Assembly: GCA_001584585.1 (NCBI GenBank)
Contig: LSYV01000011.1
Location: 2,229,277-2,260,621, forward strand
From: Gonium pectorale
Lineage: Eukaryota; Chlorophyta; Chlorophyceae; Chlamydomonadales; Volvocaceae
Length of the DNA stretch: 31,345 nt
Direction: 5' to 3'
Below are positions 1-11,800 of this stretch, piece after piece. The stretch's first letter is position 1. The number at the start of each line of letters is the position of its first letter. Under the pieces are notes generated by a model that saw only the letters and a program-made list of their open reading frames with translations, was not told the origin of the DNA and made no database searches. Position numbers and translations under genes: made by a program.

Positions 1-831
1 CCGCCGGTAAGTGACAGGCCAAGGTGCGATCAAACGCTGATCAAACACGATCAAACTGCCAACCGGCTTGATGAGAAAGCGCCCGCAACCGGGTAAAGTC
101 CTGCGTGGATTTTGAAAGGTTTCAGGCCAGCCTCGTGACCGGTAAGGCGAAGTGGCTCGCTCGCTCGCCGCCGTTGCCAAGCCCTCCGCTGGGATCGCAA
201 CGCCCCGCACAGGCAGTGGGCGACCAAGGGGGTGCCGCTAGCTGTTCCCCCTGGGGCTACCTTCCCGCGCAATTGTGCAGGGACGCCAACAGCGCGTCAA
301 CCGTCAACCGCTCCACAAAGTAGCTACCAACAAGGTCCAAAGCAGCAGCTTGGTGAGGCCGGGCATCCGCAACGTCCTTCGCCGATAAGCCACCGCAGCA
401 TCCACCCCGCCGACGAGGAGCGCGCCCAGCAGCCCACCAACCATGCGTTACCCGTTTCGATGTAAGATCGACACGCCATGTTCTATATCAATTCTTCAAC
501 CTGCTAGTGCGCCATGCGCTTTTTGGAACTGCGTGGAGGATGCGATGCGCTTGAACACTTGGCCAGTCAGCCCAGCCCGTGCCATGACGGAGCCACCCTG
601 CACGTACGCATGCACGCAATCGCGCCAGCTAGCGCAGCGCCACGGCTTGCAAGCTGCGACCTCCTAGCATGCGTGCATTCATTCACGCCGTACTCGCTGC
701 CCGCAGTCGACCACGCTTCACCACGCAGCGCCGCACAGCATCCTGCCTCCCCCGGGGCCACACAGGAGCCGCCAGCCGCAATGCACTGCCCCGCTGCAGC
801 GCATCCACGCAGACCTCACGCGCCTCCACCT
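1..831. other. Left-edge stretch without a recognisable gene
   Basis: No reading frame here has a recognisable domain or a convincing exon with flanking splice sites. The right side must hold the 3' UTR of the minus-strand YeeE/YedE-type gene that stops at 832. No TGTAA poly(A) signal is visible on the minus strand between 1 and 831, so that transcript end is unresolved. On the plus strand a TGTAA lies at 461-465 and could close a plus-strand transcript entering from outside the window, but nothing else supports this. The 117-residue open frame at 514-867 is low-complexity Pro/Ala/Ser-rich and is probably not coding. Confidence 0.5.
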
Positions 832-3682
832 CTACGCCTTCCCCGGTCCTGCAGTGGTAGCGGCTGATGCGCCCGCTGCCAGCGCCGCCCCCAGCTGGCC
901 CTCGAGCCACATCCCCGCCGCCATAGCCGCCGAAAACACAATCATCCGTACATCACCGTACAGGGCAGAGATGAGCGCCGGCCCCGGGCACATGCCCGCC
1001 AGGCCCCAGCCGACGCCGAAGAGGGCGCCTCCCGCCAGCAGCTTTGCGTCGATGGTGGTGGAGGTGGGGATCTGGAAGCGCGGGCACAGCGCTGGCTTGC
1101 TCATGAGGCTGCGGTGTTGGGAGGGGTGGGCCAGGTGGGGATGGGTAAGCCGAGCGCGTTGCGTGGCTTCGCGCTCCCTGGAGTCCACACGATGTACGCC
1201 TCCCAGCGCGGTGTCTTCCTATGCTGTCCAGGACCGGGACTCCCCATCGACGCAAGCGGCTGGTGCACGAACCGCACGTGTGCACGTACGGCTGCAGTGC
1301 CCGCTCCCAACGGGTGATCGCATGCGCCCATGTGCCAGCGGAGCTCCAGATCGCGGCGCGGCGCGCGAGGCAAACGAACGAACGCGACCGGGATGCGGCA
1401 GGAGCCGCACCGCCTTGTCGTACCACCACTACACACCTTGCCGTACGGCTTACCGGAACCGTACGACGCCCTGGTACGCCAGCATGGCCACGGACACTGC
1501 CCCCAGCATGATGAAAGGTAGCGACGGGTCCCAGCTGGCGGCGCTCAGCGTCAGGAAGCCGGACACCTGCGCCCCGGCGGCACAGCGGCAAGGGACAGCA
1601 GCGGCAGCGCGCGGTGACACTACAGCGCGACGTGCTGGCGATGGTGGTGTGATGTCAGTAGCAGCAGCATATTGCCATCGTGAAGGCGGCGGCGGCGGTG
1701 GAGAGCGAAGCTCGCCCTCGGACGTTGAGAGCCAGAACCATCCTGCCGCCATCCGCTGCAACCCGTCCAGCCCCTCCACCCATCACAGGCCGGCGCAACC
1801 CCTTCAGTTCGGCGCAGCCCCTCCAGGCCGGCTCACCTTGCTGGGCCGGGTCATGCCCCCCAGTCCCAGGCCCAGCGTCACCAGCGCGCCAGCAGCCACC
1901 TCCGCCGCCAGCTCCAGCGCCGCCGGGCACTGGGCCGCTGCCGCTGCCGGGGCCTGGTCCCGAACGCCCGCCGCCGTCCCCGCCGTGGCAGCGGACCGCC
2001 GCGCCAGCAGCCACCCCGCGGCCGCCAGCGTTGCGAATGCGGCGGCGCCGGCGCCGGCGAGCGTTGCCGCCAGGCGCACCTCCGTCGCCGTCGGCAGCTG
2101 CAGCGCCGGCGGCAGCGGCGCAACGTTGACGGCGGCGGCGGTGGCCGCCAAGCTGCCGGTGGCCATACCAACGGCCATGAAGAGGGCCATGAAGACTAGG
2201 CTCCTAGGCGACAGGCGGGCGACGCCGCTGATGCCGTGCCCCGAGGTGCAGCCGTTGCCGAGGGAGGTGCCCAACCCCACCAGCAGCCCCGCCAGCGCCG
2301 CCCGCCACATCTGGGGGCGTACACGAGGGGAGTTCCGGGCGGCCCCGTACCGTAAGATAAGAGAGGCACACACCCACACCCCGCCTCGGGCGCATTCGTA
2401 TGGGGTATGGCACACCCAGAGGCCGGAGAAATTGGGTGGGTGGGTGGGTGCGCCGGGCGCGCAGGGGTCGAGAGCTGGTGGCTGGCGACCGAGTGGGCGG
2501 ATGGGGGTGCTGCGCGAGCGCCGCGTCTGGATGGACGACAACGCGGGTCAAGGAGATTGGGGCCAGACAGCGCTCAAGGGTGGAGGGCGGCTGGGCTAGG
2601 GAGCCTGCTTGGCGGGCGCCGACCGGTGCGTGCCCGGGGGAGGGGGGCACACCCGCCCTCGCGTCCCTCGTTAGGTGCCGTCGTTACGGTGACGGGAATC
2701 GCCTACCGGGAACGTGGCGGGTGTGGCCTCCAGGGCGGCAGGTAGCAGGCCGCCCAGCGCCATGGCGCCCAGCGCCATGCCCGCCAGGAAGGCCGCGCGC
2801 CACGGCGCCCAGTCGCCGGTCACCAGGCCCCTGCCGCACATACATTACACGTACCAGTTCACCAACCCATCAACGCGAATGCACGCGTGCCAGTGCACAG
2901 GCACCAAGACGCACTCGCCTAGATCCTAGATCCACCAGGTGCCTTTGGAATGGCACACACGCGGTATACGGGGGGCGGCTCGCGTGCGGTCCATGCAAGG
3001 ACGGCGGTGCCCGCAGGTCGCATGTCATGTCATGTCATGTCATGTCATGTCATGTGAGGTTTGGTGCGGGCTACGGGTACACGTCCGGGCGTTGTGGGCG
3101 GACGCGAAGCGGCGGGTCGCGGTGAGGGCGGTGGAGGGTACGCACTTGAGCGCGCCCGAGATGCCCAGCACCCGCCCCGTGGTGAGCAGCTTGCCGGCGG
3201 TGGCCAGGCCCAGCAGCAGGCCGCCCAGGGCGGCGGTGGCGGGCGTGAAGGACAGCGCGATCAGATCGCCTGGGGACGACACGCAGGCGACATGCACGTC
3301 ACGATGCGTACGTCTGCTGTGTGGCGTGGGAGAGGGTGGATGGATGCATGATGAGACAGGAGGTCGGGAGGGGCACGCGCGGCAAGGAGCAGGGCCGGCT
3401 TAGTTGGTTGGTGGCGCGAGCCGAGTCGATGGCGGCGGGGTGATGCTGCGGTGATCGGATTGATGCGAGTGGGCAGGATGGTAGGTGCGAGGGGGAAACA
3501 AGCTGGAGGCTGGAGGCTGGAGGATGTATGTTTGGCGGGGCAGGGCGAGGCCCAGAAGTGCGCCGCTGGCTCGCCTCACCCGTCGCCACGGTTCCGGCAG
3601 CGGCCAAGGAGCCGAGGACCTCTGCCGCTGCCCTTGTTACCATCACGGTCCTTCGGTGTGGGCGCGGAGGCGCCAGCACCAT
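832..3682 (-). CDS. YeeE/YedE-family (sulfur transport domain) membrane protein
   Basis: Proposed exons on the minus strand: 3682-3580, 3269-3146, 2830-2707, 2310-1837, 1566-1454 and 1108-832, giving 404 aa; all junctions keep frame. The protein is strongly hydrophobic. It shows the family's two hallmarks: [13 protein letters not shown] with Cys at about residue 138, and [13 protein letters not shown] with Cys at about 353. The TRPSK-V-SGFL and [12 protein letters not shown] segments also match the family. Bacterial members (YeeE/TsuA class, DUF395/DUF6691) take up thiosulfate or related sulfur compounds through conserved cysteines, so transport of a small sulfur species is inferred, not shown. 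The first ATG in the first exon's frame is at 3682; residues 1-34 are basic and Ala-rich and could be an organelle targeting peptide. The start and first exon are the weakest part. A Gly/Ala/Pro-rich insert fills about residues 185-250 between the two halves. The domain call is strong, the substrate unknown. Confidence 0.85.
3021..3055. repeat. CATGT pentanucleotide microsatellite, 7 copies
   Basis: Seven perfect tandem copies of CATGT lie in the intron between exons 3269-3146 and 2830-2707 of the YeeE/YedE-type gene. This looks like an ordinary length-variable microsatellite. Confidence 0.97.
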
Positions 3683-4931
3683 CTTGGAGCGGCCCAGGGT
3701 TCTTGCAGGGCCTGTGCGGCCATCGCGCCAGGAAACCCCGTTGGGCGACAAGTCATTTGCCAGCACTGAACCTAGGCTTAGGAGATTGATTGCAGAAGGC
3801 AGCGGCTACGTGGCCACGTCGAAGCGGCGGGGGAATGTTGCCTTACCGCAAGCATCCTCATGGCCCTCCCGACGATGAAGGCGTGACTGCACATGCGTGG
3901 TCGCGGTCCCCGGCAGCGTGACCCTCAGTCCTGGGAACAAGGTATGAGATATGCAAAAGCATGAATAACCTTAGGCGCAAGCACTAAAGTTCCGTCAGTC
4001 ATGCAGACTTGCGTTCGCAAGAATTTGCCGACGAACCTCTCCGGCTCCGCTCCGCTCCGCTATTTTGCTGGTATGGAGTGTTGAGCGAGTGCATGAGGTG
4101 TGTCACACAGCTGACTCAATACCCGGGTGTTGCAATACGGTAGTGCAGTCGAGGACCGCTAAAGACGAGCGGCCTCGGAAAGTCCTACTGCCTACAGCGT
4201 GAGAGAAATCAAGTACAGCAATATGAGGTGGACTTGCGTTTGACGTTCAGTGCACCACGGTGCGGTGCGGTACAAGCAGTGTACGGCAATGGGAACGAAA
4301 CGGCAGTATTGATGCCGACGTCGCCCACCACCGGCTCGGACGATCTCGCACGGTGCCTACCTCGCATTCTGACCGCAGCCGTCCACAGCCCTCGACCCGA
4401 TCGAGGTCGGCAAGGAGCTTGGGCTGCCAGTTGCCCCCCCCGCGCAGACGGCCCTTCAGCAATCCGCTATTTCCCGTCACGCTCAGGCCACTCGCAGGCC
4501 CACGGCAGGCTGCGCAGCCAACACGACCGGTAACCACTACCGGTGACGCGGTTTTGGAGCCGATGGCAACGGGCGGGGAGCTAGCCGCCGCTGCGGGCAC
4601 GGCGCCCTCCAGCTGTGCCCCGCCTCTGGTGCGCAAGCCCCGACAACTGAGGCCCACGGCGCTAAAAGTTGCCCTGCCGCCAGCCCTCGAACAGATGTCA
4701 CTCCGCCAAGCCGCGCGACCCGGGCAGATGGATGTCCCTCTCCTTCGGGCGCGTCCCCTCAGCTGCACCAGACCAGCACACCTCCCCACTTCCCCGCACC
4801 CACACGCCTTCAGACCTCCGCCCTAGGTTGCGTCCCTCTCTTCGCCTCCCTTACACCACCACCCTCAGTGCCCATAGCTGTCCATGCCCAAGGCCCTGTC
4901 CACGCATCCCGTCGCCATCCCCCGCCACTCG
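3683..4931. other. Intergenic: YeeE/YedE-type gene 5' side and metallophosphoesterase 3' side
   Basis: This stretch should hold the promoter and 5' UTR of the minus-strand YeeE/YedE-type gene (right after 3682) and the 3' UTR of the metallophosphoesterase gene (just left of 4932). The part around 3900-4250 is less GC-rich than the flanking exons. A short run of TCCGC-like units lies near 4040-4062. Open frames at 4247-4826 on both strands are low-complexity and lack splice sites or domains. No TATA box or other promoter element can be asserted. Confidence 0.5.
4851..4855 (-). terminator. Candidate poly(A) signal of the metallophosphoesterase gene
   Basis: TTACA on the plus strand reads TGTAA on the minus strand, the usual chlorophyte polyadenylation signal. 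It lies about 80 nt past the stop codon at 4932-4934. A 3' UTR this short is possible but shorter than typical for these algae. Confidence 0.5.
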
Positions 4932-7771
4932 CTACTCCCCCGCCGTGGCCCCGTCCACGTCCACGTCCTGGCAGCACAGCACCGCGCCGTCCCAGATGCA
5001 GCGAAGCAAAGCCCGGCCCGAGCTCTGGCCCTGCAGCGGCCAGTGCACGTAGCGCCGAGTCGACGGCCGGCCCGCAGCTGGCCCCTCATCGCCACCAGCA
5101 CCACCAGCACCATCACCACCACCGCCATCATCGCGCCGCTGCTGCTGCCCCTGCCGCAGCTGGGCCGCCGGTGACGGCTGCAGCGGCCCGGGCGCCGGCA
5201 GCGACCCGTCGTACGGCATGTGCGTGTGGCCGTACACGTGAACGTCGGACCCGAGGCGGTCAAGCAGGAGCAGCAGCTCCCGGCAACCCACCGCCTTGGC
5301 CATCTCGGCGGGCAGGCGCGGGAAGGGCAGCGAGGGGTGGGGCAGGAAGTGGGACATGCTAATGACCACCAGGCCGGCGCTGGCGGCCGGCGGCGGGCCA
5401 TCGCCGCCGGCGCCCGCACCCGCGAATGACCCAGCGCAAGCGTTGCCGTTGCCGTCGCTGCCGAAGCGAGTGCTCGAGGACGACGCCGACGTCGGCGCCT
5501 GCCGCCGCTGCCGCCATGCGTCAACAGCCGCCAGGGTTGCGTCGTTGAGTCGCAGCATCAGCTGCCACACGTCCAGGTCACTGACTGGCCAGCGACACCA
5601 GCTGTCAAAGCGGTAGCGCCCGGGCCTGGCGTGTGGGTGGGGTATGGGGTGTGGCGCGTGGGAGGGCCGATGCGTCCTGGTCATATGGGCCCGCCGGTGG
5701 GTGGCGGGGGCGGGACCGCATGGTGTTCATGCTAGTTGGGACGCAACAGCTCGGGGTACCCAGAGAGCGACTTCAACCTGTTAGGGGTGAGCGCTGCGCT
5801 CCTCCCACAGACAGACGCCCCGCGTGCCTTCCCCGCCTGTCACACAATCCTAGCAGCGTTCGGTAGGCACGCGCGAAGACAAGGGTTACCCCCACATACG
5901 TACGGCAACACCTCCTCCTCGCACGCGCATTAGGACGACGAGTACGGCACATGCGCACGGCACACTGCGCACCGTGGGTCGCGCTCGTCGAAGGCCGCGT
6001 TGTACCAGGACTGCAGCGGCGCCACCGCCAGCCCGGGCGCCACCTCGGCCGCCACCGTCTCCACGCCCAGCTCGTCGCACGCCGCCAGCAGCGCCCACAG
6101 CTTCGACAGCGAGTCGGGCAGCGACGCGGCGCCCGCCTCCAGGCCGGGACGCAGCCACAGGCAGTGGTTGCCTGCGGCCCGGGACGTCACACGGCACAAG
6201 AGGGTAGGGGCGAGAAGGTGGAGCCGGGGCCGCGCGCGGGGCCGATGGTGACATCCATTGGATGCGCCCAGGGGGGGGGGCGCTGGCTCCTCCAAGACGC
6301 CCCCGGCCCAGCATCACACATGTACCCACACTCGGGAGGCACGGAAGGAGGTCGACGAGCCCGCGGCTGCTCGGCATGCGGCCCTCGCTGCTGATGCCCC
6401 CGGCTCCGGGCGGAGCTCTCCCGCACCCCCACAACCTGCCGTGCACCCGGCCACATGCGATCGGCGATCGGCGACCCCGCGCGCCCCTTACCCACCGGGC
6501 ACGTAGAAGACCCGCCCGAAGCGCTCCTTGAGCAGACGGAGGGCCTCCCGGGTGGCGGGCAACGTATCAGCCACGTCGCCTGGAGTGTGTTTCAAGGGGC
6601 CGGGTGCAGGGGCAGGACGGAGGGTCAGCAGGCGGACGTGGGGCTGGGGAGGGCGCCGAAGCTGAGGCGAAGCACGCAGGACAGCAAAGTCGCGGCTTAA
6701 TTCAGCCGCCAGGATATGGCTGCCTTCCCTCGCCCTTCCCTTTCCCTGGGCGCCACTGCCTCTATTGCGCGCCACTGTTCCCAACCTGTCATCCAACCAC
6801 CAGCCACCCGACCGCTCGCCCAACCACCTACCCGCCTTACCACCCGCCCTTTGTGCGCTTCGTGCGCTTGCTCACCCACCCACCCGCCACCAGCAGCACG
6901 TCCCGTCGGAAGCGCGTGCCGCTAATCCGCCGTAACAGCTCCATGTGCGTCCCACCGCCGCCCGAAGACGTGTCCGCGTGCAGGTCCGACAGGACGAAGA
7001 CTCGCGGCCGCGCACCGCCATCCCCCGCTCTCGCAACGGGCGCCGCCGTGCCGCGTGGGGCGCCGCTGGCGCCGCCTGCAGCAGCCCCGGCTGCCGCCAG
7101 GCCTGACCGCTCCCACCGCGCGCGCACGGCGTTGCTGTCGGCCCGAGCCACCGCAGCCAGGCATTCGAGCCGCTGGGTGGCCAGGTCCCGCGCCCAGCCC
7201 TGTCGGTCGCCTGCGGCCAGCAGCCCCGGCACGTTCAGTTTAGTTCGATTGCGGTGGGGCGAAGCGACTGATGCTGCAACGCGGTTTGTCGGAAACGGTA
7301 TGGAGGTGCTAGGGACTAGGTACATGGGTGCGGCAATCAGAATGTGCGGCCGCCACCAACGTCCGGTGCCCCCAAGGCCGCCTGGCATCTTGCACCCAAG
7401 GCATCCGCCCGCATCCTCCACCGCGTGGCCGCCGTCGACCCGCGCTGAAGCCGCCCCGTTTCCACATCCCAACCACCACCTGCCATCCGCCTCTGCTGCT
7501 GCGGCTGCTGCTCCAGCGCTGCCAGCGCCCTGCCGTACGCCGTGTACGCCGCCTCCGGCTCGCGCAGCCCGCCCGCCAGCGCGCCCGCCATGCCCGCCCA
7601 GGCGGCTGCGTCCCGTGGGTCGGCCGACAGGCGTCGCCGCGCCGCCAGCACGGCCTCGCCCCAGCGGCGCGCCGCCAGGAGCCGCTCAAGGTCCAGGGTC
7701 GGATTCGGGTCTGATCTGGATTCGGGATCCAGTCGTGCTCCGCCGTGCGTGAGGAGATCTGGCGGCGCCAT
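4932..7771 (-). CDS. Calcineurin-like metallophosphoesterase with TPR-like N-terminus
   Basis: Exons on the minus strand: 7771-7357, 7210-6884, 6579-6496, 6171-5973 and 5625-4932, giving 572 aa; all four junctions keep frame. All five metallophosphoesterase motifs appear in order: SDLHAD (residues 213-218), VAGD (246-249), PGNHC (275-279), SHFLP (about 433-437) and YGHTHMP (about 473-479). The fold binds two metal ions and cleaves phosphoesters; substrate and location cannot be read. Two junctions fall inside the second and third motifs (VAG/D and P-G/NH), which supports the splicing strongly. Residues about 20-75 resemble a TPR pair (ERLLAARRWGEAVLAARR and AYTAYGRALAALEQ). Motif III ends in Cys where Asp or Glu is usual. 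Two low-complexity Gly/Ala/Ser/Gln inserts occupy about 382-425 and 482-520, around the GHTH motif, and RYVHWPLQ follows. The ATG at 7771 is the only Met in frame upstream of the TPR part. Confidence 0.87.
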
Positions 7772-8802
7772 GTATCGGCGGGCGCCTCTCGTTCTGCCGA
7801 TGCAACAGGCAGATAAGGGCCGCGGTGCTGAGCGGACGGACGTGGCAACCTGTCCAAAGAGGGAATGCCAGCCCGCAGTCAAACCGGGATATGGGTCAGG
7901 CTGTGAGAGCTAAACTTGTGAGGCGCAGCGGTGGCGCGAGAGCGCCGCTAGCGCGAGCGCTGAGGCGCCGTGAGCTGAGGCGCTCGCTGTCACGCTCGGG
8001 CGCGAGCCAGCGCAAGAGAACGTGCAGTCGCGGTGGGACGGCGACGTCGAGCGTCACACGCGCAGACGCGTTGTGCGTGTGTGCAGATGCGGGGCAGATG
8101 CACGGGGGCGGTGTAGGCGGGCACGGTCGGCCCAAATACGGATGACACGGGTCCGAAGGCTCGCGGCCCGGTCCAAGAACGCGACTGGCCCGCCATTACC
8201 CCCTGCGCCGGATATGATATGATACAGGTGTGGTGCCACGCTCGCACGTCCAGCAGCCACTTGTCCGTGGCAATGAATCGATCGCAACACCGGCTCACTT
8301 CAGCTGCATCCGAGAGCCGAACGGAGCAGCGGACTCCGCGTGCGGTTCCGCGTGTAACGCCCGCGCGCGACCCCCCTCCCCCGCCACACACACGCCGCCA
8401 CGCATACTGAACACCGCAGCTCTGGCTAACACACCTCTGGCTGGGTGCGGCTGTGGAGGCGGCTGAAAGCGAACCTATCGGCATCACACGCGGACGGAGC
8501 GAGTCTGACATGCCTCCGATCCATACGTCGGCGGCCCGCAGCCCGACGTTGCCCCAAGCCAGTAGCGATTCCCTCCTTTAGGTCGTCACGCCCAAACCCA
8601 ACCCAACCCCTTCACGGCGCACGCCTCCCCCGATCGCCGCAAACCGGCCAGGCTGGCCCAGCGCCCCTACCGCCCCTCTGCATGTCCTCAGCGACCAGGG
8701 CCCGGCTTGTCTTCCACCCTCCACCGCCGATTAGCGCCCCCGGCCTCCTTTGCGCCGGGCTATTCGTGGCCTCCCTGCTGCCCCCATCATCCCCAGCCTG
8801 GA
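7772..8802. other. Intergenic between metallophosphoesterase and nucleoside hydrolase
   Basis: This stretch lies upstream of the metallophosphoesterase start and downstream of the nucleoside hydrolase stop, both on the minus strand. It should hold a 3' UTR and a promoter. No TGTAA is seen on the minus strand. No open frame here has a recognisable domain. Confidence 0.5.
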
Positions 8803-11800
8803 TCATGCCGTCAGGCGCTGCCGGATCAGCTCCACCACCTCCTCGCGCCGGGCGCCCAGCGCCACTTGCACCCGGGGCCGCTCGGCCCAGCCGTGGTGGC
8901 CGTGGAAGCCCTTGGGGCTCGCTGCGTGCCGGCGGGCGGGGAGGGGGGCAGAGCGCGGGGAGTCGCGGGTAGCTGGTAGGCAGCCGGCGCGAGGGGGGGG
9001 GGTGACGGGTGGCAATGAACGGCGGTAGGCAGCGCCGGAGTCTCCAGGCGCAAGCGCAACGCGAGGGGAGTGCGTTGCCAGCGGTAACTAGCGAAGGGAG
9101 TGCGTTGCCAGCGGTAACTAGCGGGGGGAGTGCGTTGCCAGCGGTAACTAGCGAGGGGCGCACCAACGCGCAAGAGGCGACATCGGGGCCGCCGGGTTGG
9201 GGTCTGGCTCGTCCATAGCGGATGGGAGTCCGTGTCAGGCAGAAAGGCTCTGCATCCCGTATGTTGAGTCACACCAATGTCAATACTTAACATCGCCACC
9301 CACATGTACCATCCCGCTCGTGAAGGCATGTGCTCGTTTGCTGACACGCCGCAATCCTCGCGTGCGCGCCCGCCCCCTGGCCCCCCCCCTGGCCCGCAAC
9401 CGTAACAACCTCACCGTCCATGACCGTGTGCCCCTTGGTCACGCCCTCGCACGCGACCCGCACCGCCCCGCTGCGCCACTCGAACAGCTCCGGGCGCAGC
9501 ACGGCGGCCATGGCGGTCGGGTCGTGCAGCATGATGCCGTCCAGGTCGTACCACTCCTGGCGCGGCCGCCGCGCAGCGCCGGGAGGGCGGGGGTAATTGA
9601 ATGCGGCGACAACTTGGGCGATTCGCGCGTATATAACACTACGGATTCGCGCGTACGAAGCAGTTGTGCGTGTGTCTGCACACAGGCGTATGACAGGCGG
9701 GGGCCACTCGTGCCAGCCACCAGCTCGCTGCGGCCTGACACTTGGGCGGTCACCGCACCTTACCATGCGATGGGCCCCGGGACGCGCACCGAAACCAGGG
9801 GGTGGGACGTTGGGCGCCTCCACGCGGGCGTTGCGGTCTGCACGGCCCCGTGAAACCACCCCAGCCTCGGGCCTTGGGCACGCAGCCGGCCTGTCGGGAG
9901 CGACCCCCATCGTTCGCGCCACCCAACCCGTCACCACCCCCTCACCGACAGGGCCGTCAGAGGCCGCCGCCCTCCCGCCGCCATCCTCTTGTCCCGTCCT
10001 TGCAACCCTCCGCGACGCACGCCACCGACGCACGGACCATTCCCGCCTTCGGGACCGCCATCACCCACAGGGCCATCAGTGCTCGCTCAGTATCGTACCT
10101 TGTGGAAGCCCAGGTAGAACTGCGAGATGTCCCGGACGAAGCTGCCGAAGCGGCCACGGCCCTTGAGGGCCTGGGGCCCGGGCAGCAGGGAGGGGGGCGC
10201 GCGTCGCGTTGGGTAGTGCTGAAATGGAACGACGCATACGACGAGCGTAAGCGCGAAAGTGGTGGTGTTGTAGTAGGACCCAGCTCCAGAGGGAGTCGAA
10301 GGGGTGTTGGGTAGTGTGCTAGCCACGGCGCACCGAGGAGAAAAGATCGACGGGGTCATGCTCGGCGTGGCCTGGCCACGGGGCGAGATGTGCGCGGGTC
10401 TGCGCATTGGTGCAGGCGTGTGTGTGCGATTGCCAGGCGTCAAAGAAGAGCGTCGCGTTGGCTGACGCAAACCCCGACGACGAAGTTAACAAGCCCGCAG
10501 GCCCAGGGCGAGTTTGGGCGTACATGCGCATGAACGAGCGGAGGGGTGCACGTGAGAGGGCCTGAAGGGAGGGAGGGAGGCCCCGTTCAGTGGCGGAAAG
10601 CGGCCTCGCACACGGCTCTCGGGCAGCGCGCGGACGAGGGTACGGCACACTGCAGTGCAGTCTGGCAGGTCTCTTACACACGCGCGCGCACGGAAGGGTG
10701 TCAGGGCGGGACGGGGCGGGGCATGGAGGAGGCTGGGGCGGTGCGAAACGGGCCGCAGCGCGTGACGCCGACGGCGCAATGAGGGCAAGCGATGCCTGTG
10801 GCGGTCTTGGCATGGCAATACGCAAGCTAGGGGCCGTGGCGGGTTGGAGGCTCTTAGGGTTGGCCGCACCTCGAGGTCCGCTCCGCTCAGGCGGCAGTGC
10901 GTCGTCACGTCCAGCCCCAGCACCCGCAGCCGGGGGGTGGCCCCAAGCACCAGGTCGGCGGCGTCGGGGTCGCCGAAGATGTTGGCCTCCGCCGAGGGGT
11001 TCACGTTGCCTTGTGTGCGGGGTTGAGGGGGCAGGTCGGGCGTCAACCGCGGCGCAAGTTTGTGTGTGTTACATTATGCGAATGTGCGTGCTTGTGTGTG
11101 TGCGTGTGTGTTGAAATGGAACGGCGCATGTGTGTGTGTTCTTGTATGCATGCGTGTCTTTGTGTCTGCGCGCGTACGTGGGAGAGAGCGTGGTTGAGGG
11201 ATGGGGTCGAGGATGGCGGCGGGTCAATGGAGGAGAGTTGAAAGGGAGGAAGAGGAACAGTGAGACGCGTCGGGCTGCCAAAACGGGGAGGCCCGGAAGG
11301 GCTCTCGCGCTGCGATGCTCTGCGCGGCTGGGAGGGCGCCGCGCGAGGGGTTCGCGCCGCGTGCGTTGCGGAGTTGGGTTATGCGGTGGGCGAAAAAGGA
11401 TGACGGGCGATGGGCCGCACCGCGCAGGCCGCCGCACCGCTGCGACCCGTGCGACACTCGCGGCCGCCCCACCGTTTGTGAAGAAGGCGCCGCCCAGAAC
11501 GACCAGCTCCGCCTGGGTGTGCAGGCAGGGGCAGGGGCAAAGCCACGGCAGGTTTGGACGGGGCGTGTGCGTCCACATGTGTGTGTGTTCTATACGATCT
11601 AGAAGATCTATGCAGGACAGTGTGCGAGTGTGAGACAGGCAGGCATGCAGAACATGTGTGTGGGTGGGGAGGGGGTGCTCGGGGTTACATAAGCCGGCAC
11701 CGGCCTCCCTCTTCGCGCCCGCGCCCTCGCGCCCCAACCCCACGCAATCACCCCCGCCCCCCCGCCCCCTGCCCCTCGGCCCTGCCCCTGGGCCCCCCGC

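Noticed and set aside
854..2599. Long plus-strand open frame of 581 codons
   Set aside because: It is antisense to the YeeE/YedE-type exons and their introns, rich in Pro/Ala/Arg, with no domain. High GC keeps antisense frames open.
3683..3766. Extension of the YeeE/YedE-type protein to 3766
   Set aside because: The upstream start would be GTG, not expected for a nuclear gene; the first ATG in frame is at 3682.
6604..7752. Plus-strand open frame of 382 codons
   Set aside because: It is antisense to metallophosphoesterase exons, low-complexity, with no homology.
7772..7882. Extension of the metallophosphoesterase N-terminus to 7882
   Set aside because: The frame is open, but the upstream start would be TTG; the only ATG is at 7771.
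9061..9160. CRISPR-like direct repeats
   Set aside because: The 30-bp units are directly adjacent without spacers, in an intron of a eukaryotic gene; this is a minisatellite.
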